A DNA stretch of 64,000 nucleotides from Paroedura picta. Its lineage: Eukaryota > Chordata > Lepidosauria > Squamata > Gekkonidae. Both the position numbers and the translations under genes were made by a program. Where the stretch lies: contig NC_135380.1 in NCBI RefSeq assembly GCF_049243985.1, positions 16,478,501-16,542,500 on the forward strand. Direction: 5' to 3'. The notes beneath the pieces are model-generated. The model was not told the DNA's origin. It made no database searches and was given only the letters and a program-made list of their open reading frames with translations. Positions 1-12,030 of this stretch are shown piece after piece; within the stretch, counting starts at the first letter, position 1, and the number at the start of each line of letters is the position of its first letter.

Positions 1-429
1 AGAGCAACACAAGGATGACATCTGTGAGCTTTGGCCCAGCACTGCATACTTCTCTAGCTGCTTGTTTCCTGTCTCTTCTCTGTGCAGAACCAACCTTACG
101 TTCCAAACCATCTGCAAGAGGCAGCTGAAGAACTGAATTGAATTATTTGGATTTATTACCTGCCACGCTCGGCAAAGCCGGTTCAGTGGTAAAGTATGTG
201 TTTTGCATGCTGTAGATCCCAAAATCATTCCTACTCTCTTCTACTCAAGGTTCTCAGTTGGCAGTCATTGGACAAGACCTTTCGTTGCTAAAGAGTTGTG
301 GCTGATCAGAGCAGACAACATGAAGCAAAATGGGGCTGGATATTGTTAAGACAGCTTAATGACTTGAGGAGAGGAGTGGAGTGGTGGTAGCCGGGGAGGA
401 GAACTTCATTGATACCCCACCTCTCTCCC

Positions 430-625
430 CAGAGGGAATCCAAGTGGTATATATTGCTCTCCTCCCCTCCATTTAATCCTCACAACAACCCTGTGCGGTA
501 GGTTAGATGGAGAGTTGTGCTAATGGCCCAAAGTGACCCACCAAGCTTTCATGGCAGAGTGGGAATTCAAACCTGGGTCTCCATGATCGTAGTCAGACAC
601 TCTTTCCCTACTCCAGCATACAACC
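430..625 (-). mobile_element. tRNA-derived SINE
   Basis: Contains cctccatttaatcctcacaa, caaccctgtgcggtaggtta and ccaagctttcatggcagagt. The 115-codon frame overlapping it is not a gene. Confidence 0.75.
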
Positions 626-768
626 TCACTGAGAAGCCAGCTTCAGAACCAGTTTGTTTCGCGGGTTCCAATCTTCCAATCATATCTCACCAATCTTCCA
701 ATCATAACTCACGGCTTCCAGTCATATGTCACCAGGCTGATGTGACTGCACATCCTACCGAGAGCGCC

Positions 769-961
769 ATAGTGTTGCCAGCACTGGGGAAATGTGGGGG
801 TGAATCCTGGGGAGGGTGGGATTTGGAGAGGAAAGGGACCGCAACAGAATATAGTGCCATATAAACCACCCTCCAAAGCAGAGGGATTGATCTCTGTAAT
901 CTGGAGATCAGGTATAATTCTGGAAGATTTCCACACCCCACCGGGAGGTTAGCAACCCTAG
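769..961 (-). mobile_element. AGGGTTGCCA-ended repeat
   Basis: Short non-coding element of about 190-210 bp, recognised by a TTGCCA / GCAACCCT end pair and an inner order of ctccagactacagagatcag, ctggagaaaatggctgcttt, and ggagggtggactctatggca. The terminal inverted repeats suggest a DNA transposon derivative. About twenty copies lie in this window. Confidence 0.75.
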
Positions 962-2234
962 GGTCTGCTCAAAGGAAAACTCTTTGTGTATGATTCCCAG
1001 CCATTATTTGTTCATGCAACAGCCAAGACCATCTCATCTGTGTAGCTGACTAATCAAGAGGTTCGCTCCACTTGCTTGCATAAGGGTGTATTTAGCATTG
1101 CAAAACAAAGCAATTAGTTGGGCCAGTGTAGTTAGCAGGTAATGGCTGGTGTCGTTGTTGTTTTTTAATGCACTCTTATGCTTCAAGCTCATCTCATCCA
1201 GTCCAGTATCACCACTTGATCCCAGGCATCTCTTTAAACCATTAACCACCACCCAGCAGCTTCTTTTGAAAGCATTGATTATGTTTTTTTCTGGAATGAA
1301 GATTTGTTTCCAAGAACGGGCCGCTTTGGCCAGGCCACAGAACATAATGCGTTACAGAGGTCTGATATCACAAAAGATACACATAGCAATTAAAGAAAAA
1401 GGAGGAGCCCAAGCTGGACACACGGCTATGATTAATAGGCTGAGTGATATTTTTAGCCCGCTATTTCCTGCAGAGGAGCAGTATGAACACCCCTGCTGTC
1501 ATCACTTCACATCACAGGTTATGATGTCCTTTGGGGGGGGGGCAATATGAAGCAGTTGCACCTGTTTCCTCCCTTTGTAAAACCACATCAATTGTATGGC
1601 TGCAACGTCGCTGGAAGCAACTCCTCAGGGTGGCTTGAAGATTATATATATTATATATTTTGGTTTATGATGTGAAAAAAGGCAATGGAGGTACAGACTG
1701 AAGCCACTTCTGCCCCCACGCTGCATTCGCAGGCATGAAAGGACACAGGTGAACATGGGAGTCACAAAACTCTCATTGATGTCTGATGAAGTCTTTGTGT
1801 CTTCTGTCAGTGAACACCCAGGACTTTGTAACGTGAAAGTGGCTTCTGCCATAGAGTTTTCGCCTGAATACCTGAGCATTGCCACAGTGTTGCTGATGGG
1901 ATGATGTCACTTCCAGTACACAAAGGAACTGACATCATGGGCTGGGTGGTGGGTTGTTTGTTTGTTTTTGCATCCTTGCATATAGGCACTCTACATATTG
2001 GAGGGAGGAGCAATGCATGCTGGGAGAATTTTAACGGTTGTGTTTTGTCAGTTAGAGTCAGTTAACAGAATCTCAGTCAGTGAATGCCTCTGCTTCTATG
2101 TACTCGTGTTACTGTCACAGGTAAAAGAGTCTTATGAACAAAGTTCTGTAAGAACATATAAGATTGAATCTATGTTGACATTACAATGTAAGCAATTGAG
2201 AAGAAAAGAGAGCATCCTGTCAGCTGTAGAAGAA

Positions 2235-2630
2235 GAAGAAGAAGAAAAAGAAGAGTTGGTTCTTATATACCAGAAGGAGTCTCAAAGTGGCTTACAATCC
2301 CCTTCCCTTTCCTCTCTTTACAACAGACATCCTATGAGGTAGGTGAGGCTGAGAGAAGAAGAGTTGATTCTTATATGCTGCTTTTCTCTACCAGAAGGAG
2401 AGTTTACGGCTTACAGTTGCCTTCCCTTTCCTCTCCCCGCAATGGACACCCTGTGAGCTTGGTGAGGTTGAGAGAGCCCTGATATTACTGCTCAGTCTGA
2501 ACAGCTCTATCAGGATTGTGACTGGCCCAAGGTCTCCCAGCTGCCTACATGTGGAGGAACAGGGAATCAAATCCAGCTCGCCAGATTAGAAGTCTGTACT
2601 CCTAACCACTACACCAAGCTGGTGTTCTTC
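2235..2630 (-). mobile_element. Two adjacent tRNA-derived SINE copies
   Basis: 2235-2345 is a partial copy (gaagaagagttggttcttat, ctcaaagtggcttacaat). 2350-2630 is a fuller copy ending in the head cctaaccactacaccaagct. Both are reversed, one after the other. Confidence 0.82.
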
Positions 2631-3194
2631 CTGTTTGTTAGCTGTGAATATAAGTAAAAGCGCTTTAACAGGTACTCAAAGAAAATGGAATGATTATATC
2701 AAGAAAAAGAATAACTGTCCAAGTAGAAAAGAAGCCGATTTTAACAAATACAGCAACACTGTCTCAAAACAAAATTTCCCCGCTTACTCTCCCAGGCTAT
2801 CACACAGATTTTTATGTCATATTCAATAAGGATAATGGTTTAAAACATGAACGCAGCCTAAAATTCAATTTTTACAAAACTGGCAATGTAGCCTGGGCCT
2901 TCCATCTGCTCCTTGTAAGCCCCCCCCGGCAAGCTGATTGATAATGGGGCTGGGAGCTGGCTATGGGGGATCTCCACCTTCAGCACCCCTCACTGGCAAG
3001 TTGATTGGCAGCAAGGGGTAGGATGTGGCTGTGGTAGATCTCCATCTCTAGCAGTGGGCTGACTGCTGCTTCTTGTGAACTTGTAGCCTTCTCTTTAGAC
3101 ACCAAGGAAGCAACCTTGAAGGGCAGCTCTTAAAACTGACCTAGATGTCATTTGAACCCCTCCCAAGTACGAAGCACTGATTTGTTAACTAGAG

Positions 3195-3307
3195 CAGGGG
3201 TAGTCAACCTGTGGTCCTCCAGATGTCCATGGACTACAATCACTGGCAGGGGCTCATGGGAATTGTAGTCCATGGACATCTGGAGGACCACAGGTTGACT
3301 ACCCCTG
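3195..3307. mobile_element. Palindromic hAT-type MITE with 8-bp target duplication
   Basis: Ends CAGGGGTAGTCAA / TTGACTACCCCTG. The two arms are near-perfect inverted repeats around GGCAGGGG. It is flanked by AACTAGAG on both sides (3187-3194 and 3308-3315), a perfect 8-bp duplication typical of hAT transposition. Confidence 0.9.
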
Positions 3308-4284
3308 AACTAGAGATCAGAGTCAGAAAATAAGGAACGTCTCTGGTAAATGTGGACAATTGGAGCATACGAACAGAAGCAAAACAGCTCGGAGGGCTCC
3401 TCCAGCTTTCGGATGCAGTGCCCTGTGCAATCTTTTCCAGTTCTTGGGTTCTATCTGAAACCCTTAACAAGATGCCTTTGTAATCCTGCGCAGTAGTTAA
3501 AATAGTCACGTTCCTTTCGGTCTATGGGCTGGCTACACAATAACCCCTTTGTGAAAGACCCTTTGGCTTCCGGCTTTAATTTGGCCTGTTTTAGCACTTG
3601 CCCATAAGGGACGGCGAAAATCCTAAATAAGTAAATAAATAAATGGCGCTTTGATGTCTTTTTGTCTGTGATGTTTGCAAATTATGCCACAGAATTTTCC
3701 AGGGCTCTATAATCATGTTTTGCCAAAGCAAATCAAAAGCGGCGGAGTGTATGTTGTGATGAGAAAGTGCCAGCCTCAGTCTCTGTAATCTCGTTGCAGT
3801 TCCAAATGAGCAGTAATGGCATTCCAAAGGGGGAGAAAATCGAGCCCATTTGCAGGATGTGAGAATCAAAGCCTAATGATGCCTGCTGGACCTTCAAGGA
3901 GAGTGGAATGATTTTTTGGGTGAGATCTGGCCTGCGGTTGTCACCATCAGGATATTAGGATGTGTTGAGAGAATCTTTTAAGGATGACACCAAACATTTT
4001 TCACAGGAACTGTGCTGTGTGTAGGAGCTGAGATGTGAGGTTTAAACTAAACGTGCCGGAACAAAGTGTGGAAGGCTGAGAGCTGGGTCACTTGTATGGG
4101 TTCATTTAGAGTGGCTTTAACACTTTCTACCCCACTGCTCAACATAGCCCATACAATTATTGCTTCAAACTACCAAAGAAAGAGTAAATTATAAGTCAGC
4201 CATATGAAAAGCTAAAGCAACAGATGGAGTGCTTCCCTCAAAATTCAGTTTATAACACATGATATCACATACTTGGGCACCTAA

Positions 4285-4535
4285 AAAACATGCATTGGTG
4301 TAGTGGTTAAGAGCAGTGGGCTTGTAATCTGGAGAACCAGATTTGGTTCCCCACTCCTCCGCATGCCTGGTCATCTTGGACCAGTCACAGTTCTCTCAGA
4401 GCTCTCTCAGCCTCACCTACCACACTGGGTGTCTGTTGTGGGGACCGGAAGGGAAGGTGATTGCAAGCTACTTTGAGACTCCTTTGGGTAGTAAAAAGCA
4501 GGATATGAAACTCCAGCTCTTCTCTATCCAGTCCA
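4285..4535 (+). mobile_element. tRNA-derived SINE
   Basis: tRNA-like head ggtgtagtggttaagagcag with a gtttggttccc-like B box, the body ggtcatcttggaccagtcac, then ttgagactcctttgggtag and a 3' end of the agctcttct type. Confidence 0.82.
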
Positions 4536-5654
4536 GGGATGTCTGTTCTGATTTACAGCAGCCCTTCTTGATGTTCCCTGGCGGGGAAATAGTACAGGAG
4601 GAAATGGTTGCTTCACCTGTCTTTCAGGGTCAGATTCTTAATCTTCTAAGTAGCTGTGTTGATCACTGTATTCAAAACAATATAAACCCCAATATGGGAT
4701 GTTGAGACCATGAGTCTTCTCCACTGTGTCTAGATTTGCCACTGATTGCATATAAATTTGCCTGTTTGAAGTCCCTGATTCTGCCCAAATTATTAATTTG
4801 TTCAATGGAGGTGGGAAAAGGACCAGATCCCTATGGAGAAATGGTTTCCCAAGGGGACCCTTGCAGGTTAACTGTAGCCCTGTTCTGGGCTGTGGCCCAC
4901 CAATTGAATAATTATTCATTGGAAAACTAAATCGCACTCAGCCTTGTGAAAACTAATGGAGTTACAATTACAGAGCATGGAAGGGTGCAAGCATGGTAAG
5001 CCACACTGCCATCTTCAGGACATCTTTAGCTATTTTTGGATTGCCGCATGGAGGAGCAAGTTTAGAGAGATACTTTGACATTTGGTCCTTGTCCCTTCTG
5101 TGCCATTCTGACAAACAGCTTCTCATGAATTTTGTCATAAAAACAGCCCTTTGTGAATTGACACGACTTACACATGAATGATACAGGGACAGTCAATCTT
5201 GCTCAGTCTAAGCCAATGAAGTTCATATCTGTCGATTCTGATCTTGACTTCAATCATACTTCTGTGAACAAAGTCAACTCATTGTTTCTGAAATATTTAT
5301 GGATGTGCCTCAGTAACCCTGTTTGTTGCTTTGGCATAGCAGTACAGTGGCTGTTACAAAAGGAAAAAAATAACTTCTATTCATTGGCTTCTATTTAGGC
5401 ATTTATTATATGCAAACTGAGTCATGATTTAATATATGCACACTGAGTTTGAGCTTAAGTGAGTGGGTTGGAAGGTAAAGGAGAACACACAATAACCGTC
5501 AGAGTAGTTAAATGGCCACCAAGTAGCATTCATGAGATTCAGTTACAGAAGACACCTGAAGCATCATTTTCACAGTTAAGATGGGGAATTTCTCCATGGT
5601 CTAAAGAATATTTAAAAGGTCCATCACAATACTACTCAAAACTAATAAAAGTGA

Positions 5655-5800
5655 TTTAGTCCATGTAGTGTGATGGTTAAAGTGTCACTTTAGCATCTGG
5701 GAGACCCAGCTTCAAATCTGCCGTCTCCTATGGAATCTCACTGAGGAGCTTTGGACCAAGCACTCTTTCATACCCATCCCTACCTTTAGTGGTTTTGAGA
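5655..5800 (+). mobile_element. tRNA-derived SINE, partial
   Basis: Head ccatgtagtgtgatggttaa, then ctgggagacccagcttcaaa. The tail is lost. Confidence 0.6.
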
Positions 5801-5841
5801 GTCATAGTCCTTTAGCCTGAACATCAACCTAGTAATTTACA

Positions 5842-6171
5842 GAGGGGGTTCATTGGCAATTAACATATCACTATAGTGTTACAGTGCACTATAGCATTAT
5901 GTTACAGTGCTATAGTGTACGGTAAGCACTATAACACTATGTTGCTGTTGTTGTTAGGTGCGAAGTCGTGTCCAACCCATCGTGACCCCATGGACAATTA
6001 TCCTCCAGGCCTTCCTGTCCTCTACCATTCCCTGGAGTCCATTTAAATTTGCACCTACTGCTTCAGTGACTCCATCCAGCCACCTCATTCTCTGTCATCC
6101 CCTTCTTCTTTTGCCCTCAATCGCTCCCAGCATTAATTAATAATTAATGTTAATTGCCAATGAACCCCCTC
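5842..6171. mobile_element. Inverted-repeat element interrupted by an RTE/BovB tail
   Basis: 5842-5866 and 6147-6171 are perfect 25-nt inverted repeats (start gagggggttcattggcaa). Between them lie short ctatagtg repeats (5869-5940) and a reversed BovB 3' end (about 5943-6137). This reads as a palindromic DNA element later hit by a LINE fragment. Confidence 0.65.
5943..6137 (-). mobile_element. RTE/BovB LINE 3' end fragment
   Basis: Nearly the same sequence as the better copy at 12577 (gcgaagtcgtgtccaaccca, then ccatggacaat), read on the minus strand. Only the 3' tail is present. Confidence 0.75.
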
Positions 6172-6569
6172 CATAAGCACTGTGTTGTTGTAAAGTCCCT
6201 GTGGAACAGAAAAAAGTATATGAGAAATCCACCTGGCTAGATGCTCTATCAACTGCTTCTTCATTTGCAGCAACAAATAAGAACATCATTACCATCTGAA
6301 ATCAGTCTTTACCCCCACAACAACCATGAAAGGACTGGCTGAGAGAAAGCATCACTACGAAGGATGCCAGTAAGTTTCACAGCACAGTGTAGATTTGAAC
6401 CTGACTTTCCAAGATACTAGTCCAACATGTTAACCACCTCACCATGCCAGCTTTCATCAAAGATTCCACAGAGATGGAGGCATCTACAAGTGAAGATGAG
6501 ATAACGGAGGAGAGCCAGTTTCCTGCTCATTGCAATGCAAGCAGCAAAGTGGAGCATAGATTTGCGCTC

Positions 6570-7203
6570 TCAGAGCATCACGCTAACAGCGACACAATTA
6601 TTGGTTGGGATGATCTTCCGTTTGAAGGTGAACATCTCTTTCAGCTCACTCCGGAAGCGATCGTGCAGCCAGGCGTAGAGGAAAGGGTTACAGCAGGAGG
6701 AGCTCATAGCAAACCAGTGGCAGAGCAGCTGGATCAGAAGGAAGTAATCCTTGTTGATCAGGTTGATGTCTATCTCGCGGATGATGTTGAAGACATGGAT
6801 GGGGAGCCAGCAGATGGCAAAGGCGGCCACCACCAGCACGAGGAGGCGGAAGATCTTCCTCTTCCGCACACGATCAAACTCGCTCTGGCTCTGTGTTGGG
6901 TGGCCAGGCACCACGCGGTTCTTTAGCTTGACGGTGATGCAGAAGTATGAGAGGGAGACAGCGGAGAGGGGCAGGATGTAAGTGATGATCAAGGCGCTGT
7001 AGGCGTACGCCAGGCGCTCCTTCTCTTCTTCCATCCAGAATTCCTCGCAGATGGCAAAGCCTTCCTTCTGGAACTCCACATGGTAGGTGTGGACGATAGC
7101 CGGGGCCACCAACGCACAGGAAAGCAGCCAGATCCCCCCTATGATGTACACACAGGTCCTGAACGAGATGCGCTTCTTGAGAGGGTGAACAGTGGTGTAA
7201 TAT
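6570..7203 (-). CDS. PRLHR: PRLHR coding exon 2
   Basis: Encodes the rest of R140 and residues 141-350: intracellular loop 2 ([11 protein letters not shown]), TM4-TM7 and the cytoplasmic tail with the basic FKRKI segment. The acceptor is ctttccttcccag. The frame joins exon 1 exactly, which restores DRYY. No AATAAA was found close downstream of the stop, so the 3' end is not placed. Confidence 0.94.
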
Positions 7204-10200
7204 CTGGGAAGGAAAGGACAGGGGTGAGTGTGACATCCCTCTACTGCGTTCCCTTTCTTCTTGCCTGGTGTGGTCCACTTAACTTCTTGTTATTATTTAC
7301 AGCAATAGTAGTCAATGGATCTCCGTGCATGGATTTGAAGGCCAGAATGGAGTTCTACAGGAGCGCAAGGGTGCATGTGTAACCCTTTGTAATGGGGAAG
7401 GTTCAATTCAATAAAAGACAGCACCTTTATGGCCTGACAAAATGAGAAATTACTTCAAAAGAAAAGAAACCATTTCAGGCATTGGATAAATTTAACTATA
7501 ACAATATTTATCAACCTCAGAACTGTAAAACTAGATATATAACAAAATCATAATGGCTATGAGCATAGCAACATTAATGGGAACAAAATCTTCAGTGTCC
7601 TTCAAAAAGGGCACTCAGCACAGAATCAATCCTAACACACTGGAAGGAGAAAGTCCAACTTTAAATTATAGAAGTGCCTGGCTGCTGCTTCTGATCTTCC
7701 ACTTCAGGAGTTGACTTGCTGCTGCTGCTGCTGCTCAGGGACTCACTCCCTGGCTTGGCCTGCAAAAGAATTAGCAGTTCCCTCAGTCAAGCTCTGGGCC
7801 TTCTCTCTCCTGCTGCAGGGCCAGACTGCCTCAGAGGGGAAAAGCCTTACTTCCAAACAGTACACAATTGAAAAGAAATTATAAGGTGCAACCTTCCCCC
7901 CTGGCCATTATGCCCACCAAGTACCTGCAAAAGAATTAGCAGTTCCCTCAGTCAAGCTCTGGGCCTTCTCTCTCCTGCTGCAGTGCCAGACTGACTGAGG
8001 GGTGGGGCTTTTGCACTAATATATGAGCAACTTACTTACTGCTCATGCTCAGTAACCTTTGGCTTCCTAGGCCTAAATCCTAAACTGATGGAATTTATTA
8101 AAACAAAAATGACATGGGTTACACATGCATTGGTTGCCAGTCTCCGGGGGGTTCATCAACCGAAGAGAAGGATGAACGAAAAAGGTTTTATACAACTGCA
8201 ATCAAATCTATTCAGTATTTCTTGAACTCTCTAGCTCTTTCTTAGAATGTCAATTGACCATAGGTTCTGTTCTCTATGAGGAGGATCCCCTGTAGTCACC
8301 GTGCTTCAAAGTTCAGATTCTAACCCAAAGTTAGGTTTCTAACATTTTTGTGGAACCATGTATGGGAAATTTCCAAGAGTGTTTTTCTGGCGGGGGGAGG
8401 AGATTTCATTTTTCAGGGGTTAAAAATAGTCACACAATGCTTCGCGTTTCCTCTCAACATTTGTAGAAAGCTCGTGTGTGACCACGGACTTATGGCAACC
8501 CCTTAGGGTTTTCGAGGCAAGAGGTGTTCAGAGGCAGTTTGCCATAGCCTGCTTCGGTTTAGCAACCCTGAACTTCATTCGTTGGCGCTCTCTCACCCAA
8601 ATACTAACCAGACTGCTTAGTCTCAGAGATCTGACAAAGATCAAGCAGCCTACTAAATAAACTGCAGGTCCTCCAAGCAACCACTAGAGGCCTCAAGGTA
8701 TTAGCATAGGCATATTTGGACATCTTTGCCTGTTTCTTTTTGATGTGGAAACATCTACTGGTGCAGCCCCTCAAACGGATGTTACTATGGACATGATGTC
8801 CATAGTCCTGCCCGCAAGGACCATGCCAGTAGATGGAGAGTGCGGGCAGCCTCGAAGAGCAAGCAGCAGCGGCGAATTGGGTTCAGCTCTGAGCCTTGCC
8901 AGCCAGCCACTGTCACTGCTCATTCTCTGAGACCACCCCCGCCCACAGGAGAACATGGGCAGCCTCGAAGAACAATGGGCAGCTGGAAAGGCTTAGAGCC
9001 AAGCCCCGTTCACCATGCTGCTACTGCCTGTCCTCCAAGACTGCCTGTACCGTTATAGAGTGCAGGCAGCCTTGGAGGACAATCAGCAGCAGCGACGAAC
9101 AGGGCCTGGGCCTGGACCTTGCCAGCTGCTGCTGACACTTGTCTTCCGATGCCAGCCCTGCCCTCAGGAGAGTACAGGCAGCCTGGAACGGCAAGTGGGG
9201 GTGGCTGGCAAGCCCCAGAACTGAGCTCCACCACACCACTGCTGCCTGCCCTCCAAGCCTGCCCCTGCCCTCAGGAGAGCACGTACAGGTAGAGGAGGCA
9301 AAAGTGGAGGCAGTGCAGGGAGCGGGGCCTGGCACCCAGACTCGCCAGCCATCTCTCCGGCCATTATGTGGGATGTTTCCACGCAATGGCCAAGAATCCA
9401 GTTGCCAGCTCTTTTATTTGATGCTTCCTGACAGTCCACTGACTCATCCAGTGTTGATGTTAAAGAAGCTTGGCTCTGTGTGTCCTCACTTGGTGAGACA
9501 AGATGGTCAAGCATTAGAGACAGGCCTTTTCATAGATTCAGGTGGACAGTCGTGTCAGTCTGGAGTAGCCTTCAATGTGCTACTTCAACAAAGTAGCCTT
9601 CAACAAAGTTTGAATGCGATGGCACCTTTAAGATCAACCAAGTTTTATTCTTTATTCTTATTTATTCTTACATCTGCTTCCTTACAATCCCCCAGAAAGG
9701 CCACATCATAGGATACCCCAAATGTCTTCCCTTGGTGAAAGAGGTAAGTGAAGGCTTTAAGGCTGGGTCAGTCAAGGGGGAGACATTCAGCAGTTACCTG
9801 TCCACCGCGATAGCCGTAAGAGTGAAGACAGACACGTACACTGTCATGGGCTGCATCAGGAATACAAAATAGCACAGGAACTTCCCGAAGATCCAACCCT
9901 GGGGGTTGAAGGCATATGCCAGAGTAAAAGGGACACAGGTGGTACACATCAGCATGTCTGAGAAGGCCAGGTTGCCAATGAAGAAGTTGGTAACGTTGTG
10001 CATTTTCTTGGTCTTGCAGATGACATAAAGAAGGAGATAGTTGCCAAAGATCCCCACCAGCACCACTAAGGTGTAGCAGGGGATCAGAAGGGGCTTGAAA
10101 GACTGGATCAGCTGCACGCCTGTAAACTGGTTACTGGAATTGGAGTTATTCCAAAGCACAACTTCATAGGTGCTGCCATTGAATGGCCCATTGTCCCAAT

Positions 10201-10216
10201 GGCCAGGGGTTTCCAT
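6570..10216 (-). CDS. PRLHR: Prolactin-releasing peptide receptor, probably the PRLHR2 paralogue (two coding exons)
   Basis: Class A GPCR of the plasma membrane for the RFamide peptide PrRP and relatives. The CDS joins 10216-9798 and 7203-6570, 1053 nt or 350 residues including a normal stop. The intron (donor gtaact, acceptor ttcccag, phase 2) splits the Arg codon of the DRY motif (residues 139-141). Visible hallmarks are N-glycosylation sites at N13, N23 and N26, GN at 58-59 in TM1, LAFSD with D87 in TM2, C115 and C192 for the extracellular disulphide, CWLP at 271-274 in TM6 and NPFLY at 312-316 in TM7. The stretches [31 protein letters not shown] and QLLCHW match human PRLHR from memory. 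The C-terminus ends VSVML, like the PDZ-binding VSVVI of human PRLHR. The paralogue assignment is inferred from the GOT1L1/NPM2 neighbourhood, not from a tree. Confidence 0.93.
7759..7993. repeat. 70-bp direct repeat pair in the PRLHR intron
   Basis: 7759-7828 and 7924-7993 are the same 70 bases except for one position. They start cctgcaaaagaattagcagt and end ctgcaggccagactg-like. The spacing is 165 bp. A CTG run at about 7719-7735 lies just to the left. Confidence 0.8.
8470..8655 (-). mobile_element. 5S-rRNA-derived SINE in the PRLHR intron
   Basis: Reverse copy: ggacttatggcaacccctta, gttttcgaggcaagagg, and cacccaaatactaaccagac with ctgcttagtctcagagatct. Confidence 0.75.
8780..9380. repeat. 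Degenerate GC-rich tandem repeat in the PRLHR intron
   Basis: A unit of very roughly 110-130 bp recurs four to five times. Shared pieces are gagagtgcgggcagcctcga, gtgcaggcagccttggagga, ccttgccagc and tgcctgccctcca. Both strands have long chance frames here. No protein was recognised. Confidence 0.65.
9798..10216 (-). CDS. PRLHR: PRLHR coding exon 1
   Basis: Encodes residues 1-139 and two bases of codon 140: the extracellular N-terminus, TM1-TM3 and the start of DRY. The start is the first in-frame ATG, at 10214-10216. It is followed by a 40-residue glycosylated N-terminus without a signal peptide, usual for this family. The donor is CAG|gtaact. Confidence 0.94.
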
Positions 10217-10892
10217 GAGTCAAAGACAACAGGGATTGATAGTAAATACAAATGGCAGTAATTGCAGTAGGACGAGCCTTCTGGATACTACTCTGGAGTC
10301 ATGGCCACAGAATCGTGCCTTTCAGATCCTGGCTTCCCTGCACAGGTGAACAAATCCATTTCTTTCATTTGATCAGAGCTAGAAGGCCAATATAACAAGG
10401 GAAGTTGTTTCGGCCTAGGTCAGTTTGTGAAGGGGAGTCTATCGTTCCAACGGCAATGCATCATCATGGACCATCTTGAGATGGTGTATCTTTCAAGGGC
10501 AATTTGTTTTCCTCCCTGAGGCTCTTGCCAATTTAACGCACACTTTTTCTGGTGCCTTTCCGTTTTCATACGTGCCACATTGGAAGCCTCTTCGTAATTT
10601 TGGTGTTCCACTTCAGCCTTGCAAAAATTTCTGTGATGAGTCTTGATGGGCAGCCTTTAATATTCAAGGGCATGAATTGCTCCACATATGCCTGAGAAAA
10701 CAGATTTAAAACGGAGAGTTAAAACAGGAGAGATTTTGGTAAACAGCTTTGCCCTAAAGACTGGCAATACGGGAAAGACGCATGATGATCATGATGCCGG
10801 GCTCAGAGCAGACAGATTCTGCTGTGAGATTTGGAATTCTGCTTAGAGCAGTTGCAGGTGTGACACCTTTCCAAATTGCTCTAAGACTGCCA

Positions 10893-12030
10893 AAAAGGAT
10901 AGCCAACCTCTGGCTCATGGGAACTGGATTTTTCTACCACCCCAGGAGAAGGAGCATACAAACCATTTCAGGAATCCTTACATTAGAAGGTGGGCCCTAT
11001 GGCATTGTAACCCACTAAAGTTCCTGTCCTCCCCAGGATAGCCAGTCCAAATCTCCAGAAGTTTCCCAGCCTGGATCTGGCAGCTCTACCCCCCCCCCCC
11101 CCATCCTTTGCTGGTGGCCAGAAGGAACCTGACCAACCCTGTGGATCATGGTCACTTCCCAGAAGTGAGATCCGTTTGTCAGTGACACTCTAGGAATCCC
11201 CACCCTGCTTGGAGCCCTACCTTCAAAGCTGCCATTTCCTCCAGGGGGACTAATTTTTAGTCTAGAGATCAATGGTAATTCTGGGAGGGCTACAGGTCCT
11301 GCCTTAAGACAGGCCACCGGAGCAATGTCTCCAGGGAAGATTCATTTGCCGTTTAAAATACCCGGTACGTCAACTGTATTTGCCTCCACACAGCTAAGAG
11401 CATTCGTCCTCTCATCACGAGCAGCAGTTCCCAGTTGGAACTCCATTGATTTCTGGGGGTGGACGATGATTGTAATTTTCTTGCCCTTCCGATTCAGTTT
11501 GAGAGGCTGCAAAAAGTACAGTTCCTGCCAAGCCCAGCAGGGAAGACTGGGAATAGTAATTTGCAGTTTACAGAGGCCCAGTGAGAGCCTACCTGTTCAA
11601 AGAACAATCGCTGTGGCACGTGACTTCCCTTCCCTTCAGATACATTAAGGGTAGTGGACTGAAGAGGGAGCAAGTGTCTGGGTTGGAAGGCAGAACCATG
11701 GGATGGATACCACTCTGCATGCGCATAAATGAACGTTCCAGATTGTTAGACCTTACATTTTCAGGACAACCTGACAGAAACAAGAGCCAGTGTGTGCGTT
11801 ACAGACACATGAGATGTTTCCCATTTTAAAATGCTCCGCTCCTTGGCAAAGCAGCCCTGTAAGGTTTTCTTGAGCCAGCTGGGACTGGGGGATCCCCTGG
11901 AATTATGGCTCATCTCCACATTTACCAGTTCCCCTGGAGAAAACGGCTGCTTTGGAGGGTGGAACGAGCATTATACTCCAGGGCTTCCGGGACCGTCAAG
12001 AAACCCCAGGGTTTCCTGAGGCTCTGGTTG
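10893..12030. mobile_element. Diverged AGGGTTGCCA-ended repeats
   Basis: A plus copy at about 10893-11088 (ggatagccaacctctggctc), a minus fragment at about 11200-11310 (gctgccatttcctccagggg) and a plus fragment at about 11875-11970 (ggagaaaacggctgctttgg). Confidence 0.6.

Larger units (their letters stand above)
1..6569. other. Intergenic region left of PRLHR
   Basis: Apart from the listed SINEs, TIR elements, MITE and the inverted-repeat element, I see no supported gene. The unassigned parts (about 1-430, 962-2234, 2640-3190, 3320-4280, 4540-5650, 6180-6569) show only short frames without recognisable motifs. Confidence 0.6.

Noticed and set aside
517-864. 115-codon plus-strand frame
   Set aside because: It runs across a reversed tRNA-SINE and a TIR element without protein-like motifs.
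6444-6926. 160-codon plus-strand open frame
   Set aside because: It is the antisense shadow of PRLHR exon 2. The minus strand carries all GPCR motifs.
9139-9711. 190-codon plus-strand open frame in the PRLHR intron
   Set aside because: It lies mostly over the degenerate GC-rich tandem repeat and has no recognisable domain. It is on the opposite strand to the gene.
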